Shown: piece by piece, positions 6,018-6,328 of the stretch
Numbering within the stretch: position 1 is the first letter of the stretch
Layout of the letters: each line of letters begins with the position of its first letter
DNA from: VGWB01 sp964480945
GTDB taxonomy: Bacteria; Bacteroidota; Ignavibacteria; UBA10030
Reading direction: 5' to 3'
NCBI GenBank assembly: GCA_964480945.1
Contig: CAYZRX010000122.1
Location: forward strand, 1-6,328
Length of the DNA stretch: 6,328 nt
Translations under genes and position numbers: made by a program
Notes under the pieces: model-generated
Told to the model about the DNA's origin: nothing
Databases searched by the model: none
The model's input: the letters and a program-made list of their open reading frames with translations, nothing else

Positions 6018-6328
6018 ATGAGCAATACACACCCCGAACTTCTTCAACGGCACAAACTCAATCCGATATTAACGGCCGCCGATTGGCCCTATCCCGTCAA
6101 TAGCGTGTTCAACCCCGGCGCCACATTGTTGCCTGATGGCACAACCCTGCTCTTGTGTCGTGTAGAGGATCGGCGCGGGCTGTCGCACCTCTGTGCGGCT
6201 CGCTCAGCCAATGGCGTGGATGGCTGGCGGATTGATCCACAACCGACTTTAATGCCGGACCCTAAAACTTTTCCTGAGGAGATTTGGGGCATTGAAGATC
6301 CGCGCATTACCTATGTCCCGGAACTGAG
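6018..6328 (+). CDS. GH130 mannoside phosphorylase/hydrolase, 5' part
   Basis: The first 103 residues of a gene that continues past the window. GH130 enzymes are five-bladed beta-propellers that phosphorolyse or hydrolyse beta-1,4- or beta-1,2-mannosides. Family landmarks are present: 'LNPILTAADWPYPVNSVFNPGA' region (14-35, with NSVFNPGA at 28-35), 'RVEDRRG' (48-54), and the hallmark 'GIEDPRIT' (91-98), whose Asp94 corresponds to the conserved acid position of the family. Full-length members usually have about 300-350 residues, so roughly two thirds is missing and phosphorylase cannot be told from hydrolase: the phosphate-binding residues lie mostly beyond the end. The ATG follows GGAG (6002-6005) by 12 bases, which is long. 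The 20-base gap to the GT4 gene implies one operon. No signal peptide, so it is probably cytoplasmic. Confidence 0.92.
   Translation, partial: MSNTHPELLQRHKLNPILTAADWPYPVNSVFNPGATLLPDGTTLLLCRVEDRRGLSHLCAARSANGVDGWRIDPQPTLMPDPKTFPEEIWGIEDPRITYVPEL

Overview
The window looks like a chromosomal segment from an uncultured or little-studied Gram-negative bacterium. The signs are a secreted protein whose C-terminal half looks like outer-membrane beta-strands, a stand-alone RRM protein of the bacterial type, and a GT4/GH130 sugar locus. Base composition is mixed: the sugar genes look GC-richer than the AT-rich left end and leader regions. Nothing in the sequence fixes the phylum; an FCB-like or candidate-phylum lineage is only a guess. 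All recognisable genes are on the + strand. There are no tRNA, rRNA, CRISPR or insertion-sequence signatures.

Layout, left to right. Bases 1-344 hold no gene but carry a perfect 7-7-7 inverted repeat and a diverged direct repeat. Bases 345-551 are the remains of an excisionase-type helix-turn-helix gene broken by in-frame stops. Bases 597-1841 encode a secreted 414-residue protein with an N-terminal macroglobulin/Ig-like strand module and a beta-rich C-terminus. A 440-base gene-free stretch follows; its right part is a probable structured leader for the RRM RNA-binding protein gene (2282-2572), which ends in a strong hairpin terminator. A second gene-free stretch (2652-2961) contains a nested inverted repeat and leads to a likely 25-residue membrane microprotein (2962-3039). 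Then comes an antibiotic-biosynthesis-monooxygenase (ABM) fold protein (3167-3520).

The right end is a sugar-metabolism operon. A 753-residue protein fuses a GT4-type glycosyltransferase to a C-terminal helical module that resembles an (alpha/alpha)6 barrel. It is followed after 20 bases by the start of a GH130 mannoside phosphorylase/hydrolase gene that runs off the window. The pairing suggests synthesis or turnover of a mannose-containing glycan, but the product cannot be read from the sequence.

The points most worth following up are the hairpin leader of the RRM gene (possible autoregulation or temperature response), the GT4-barrel fusion with its non-canonical donor-site motif beside GH130, the unassigned secreted protein, and the membrane microprotein with a structured upstream region.
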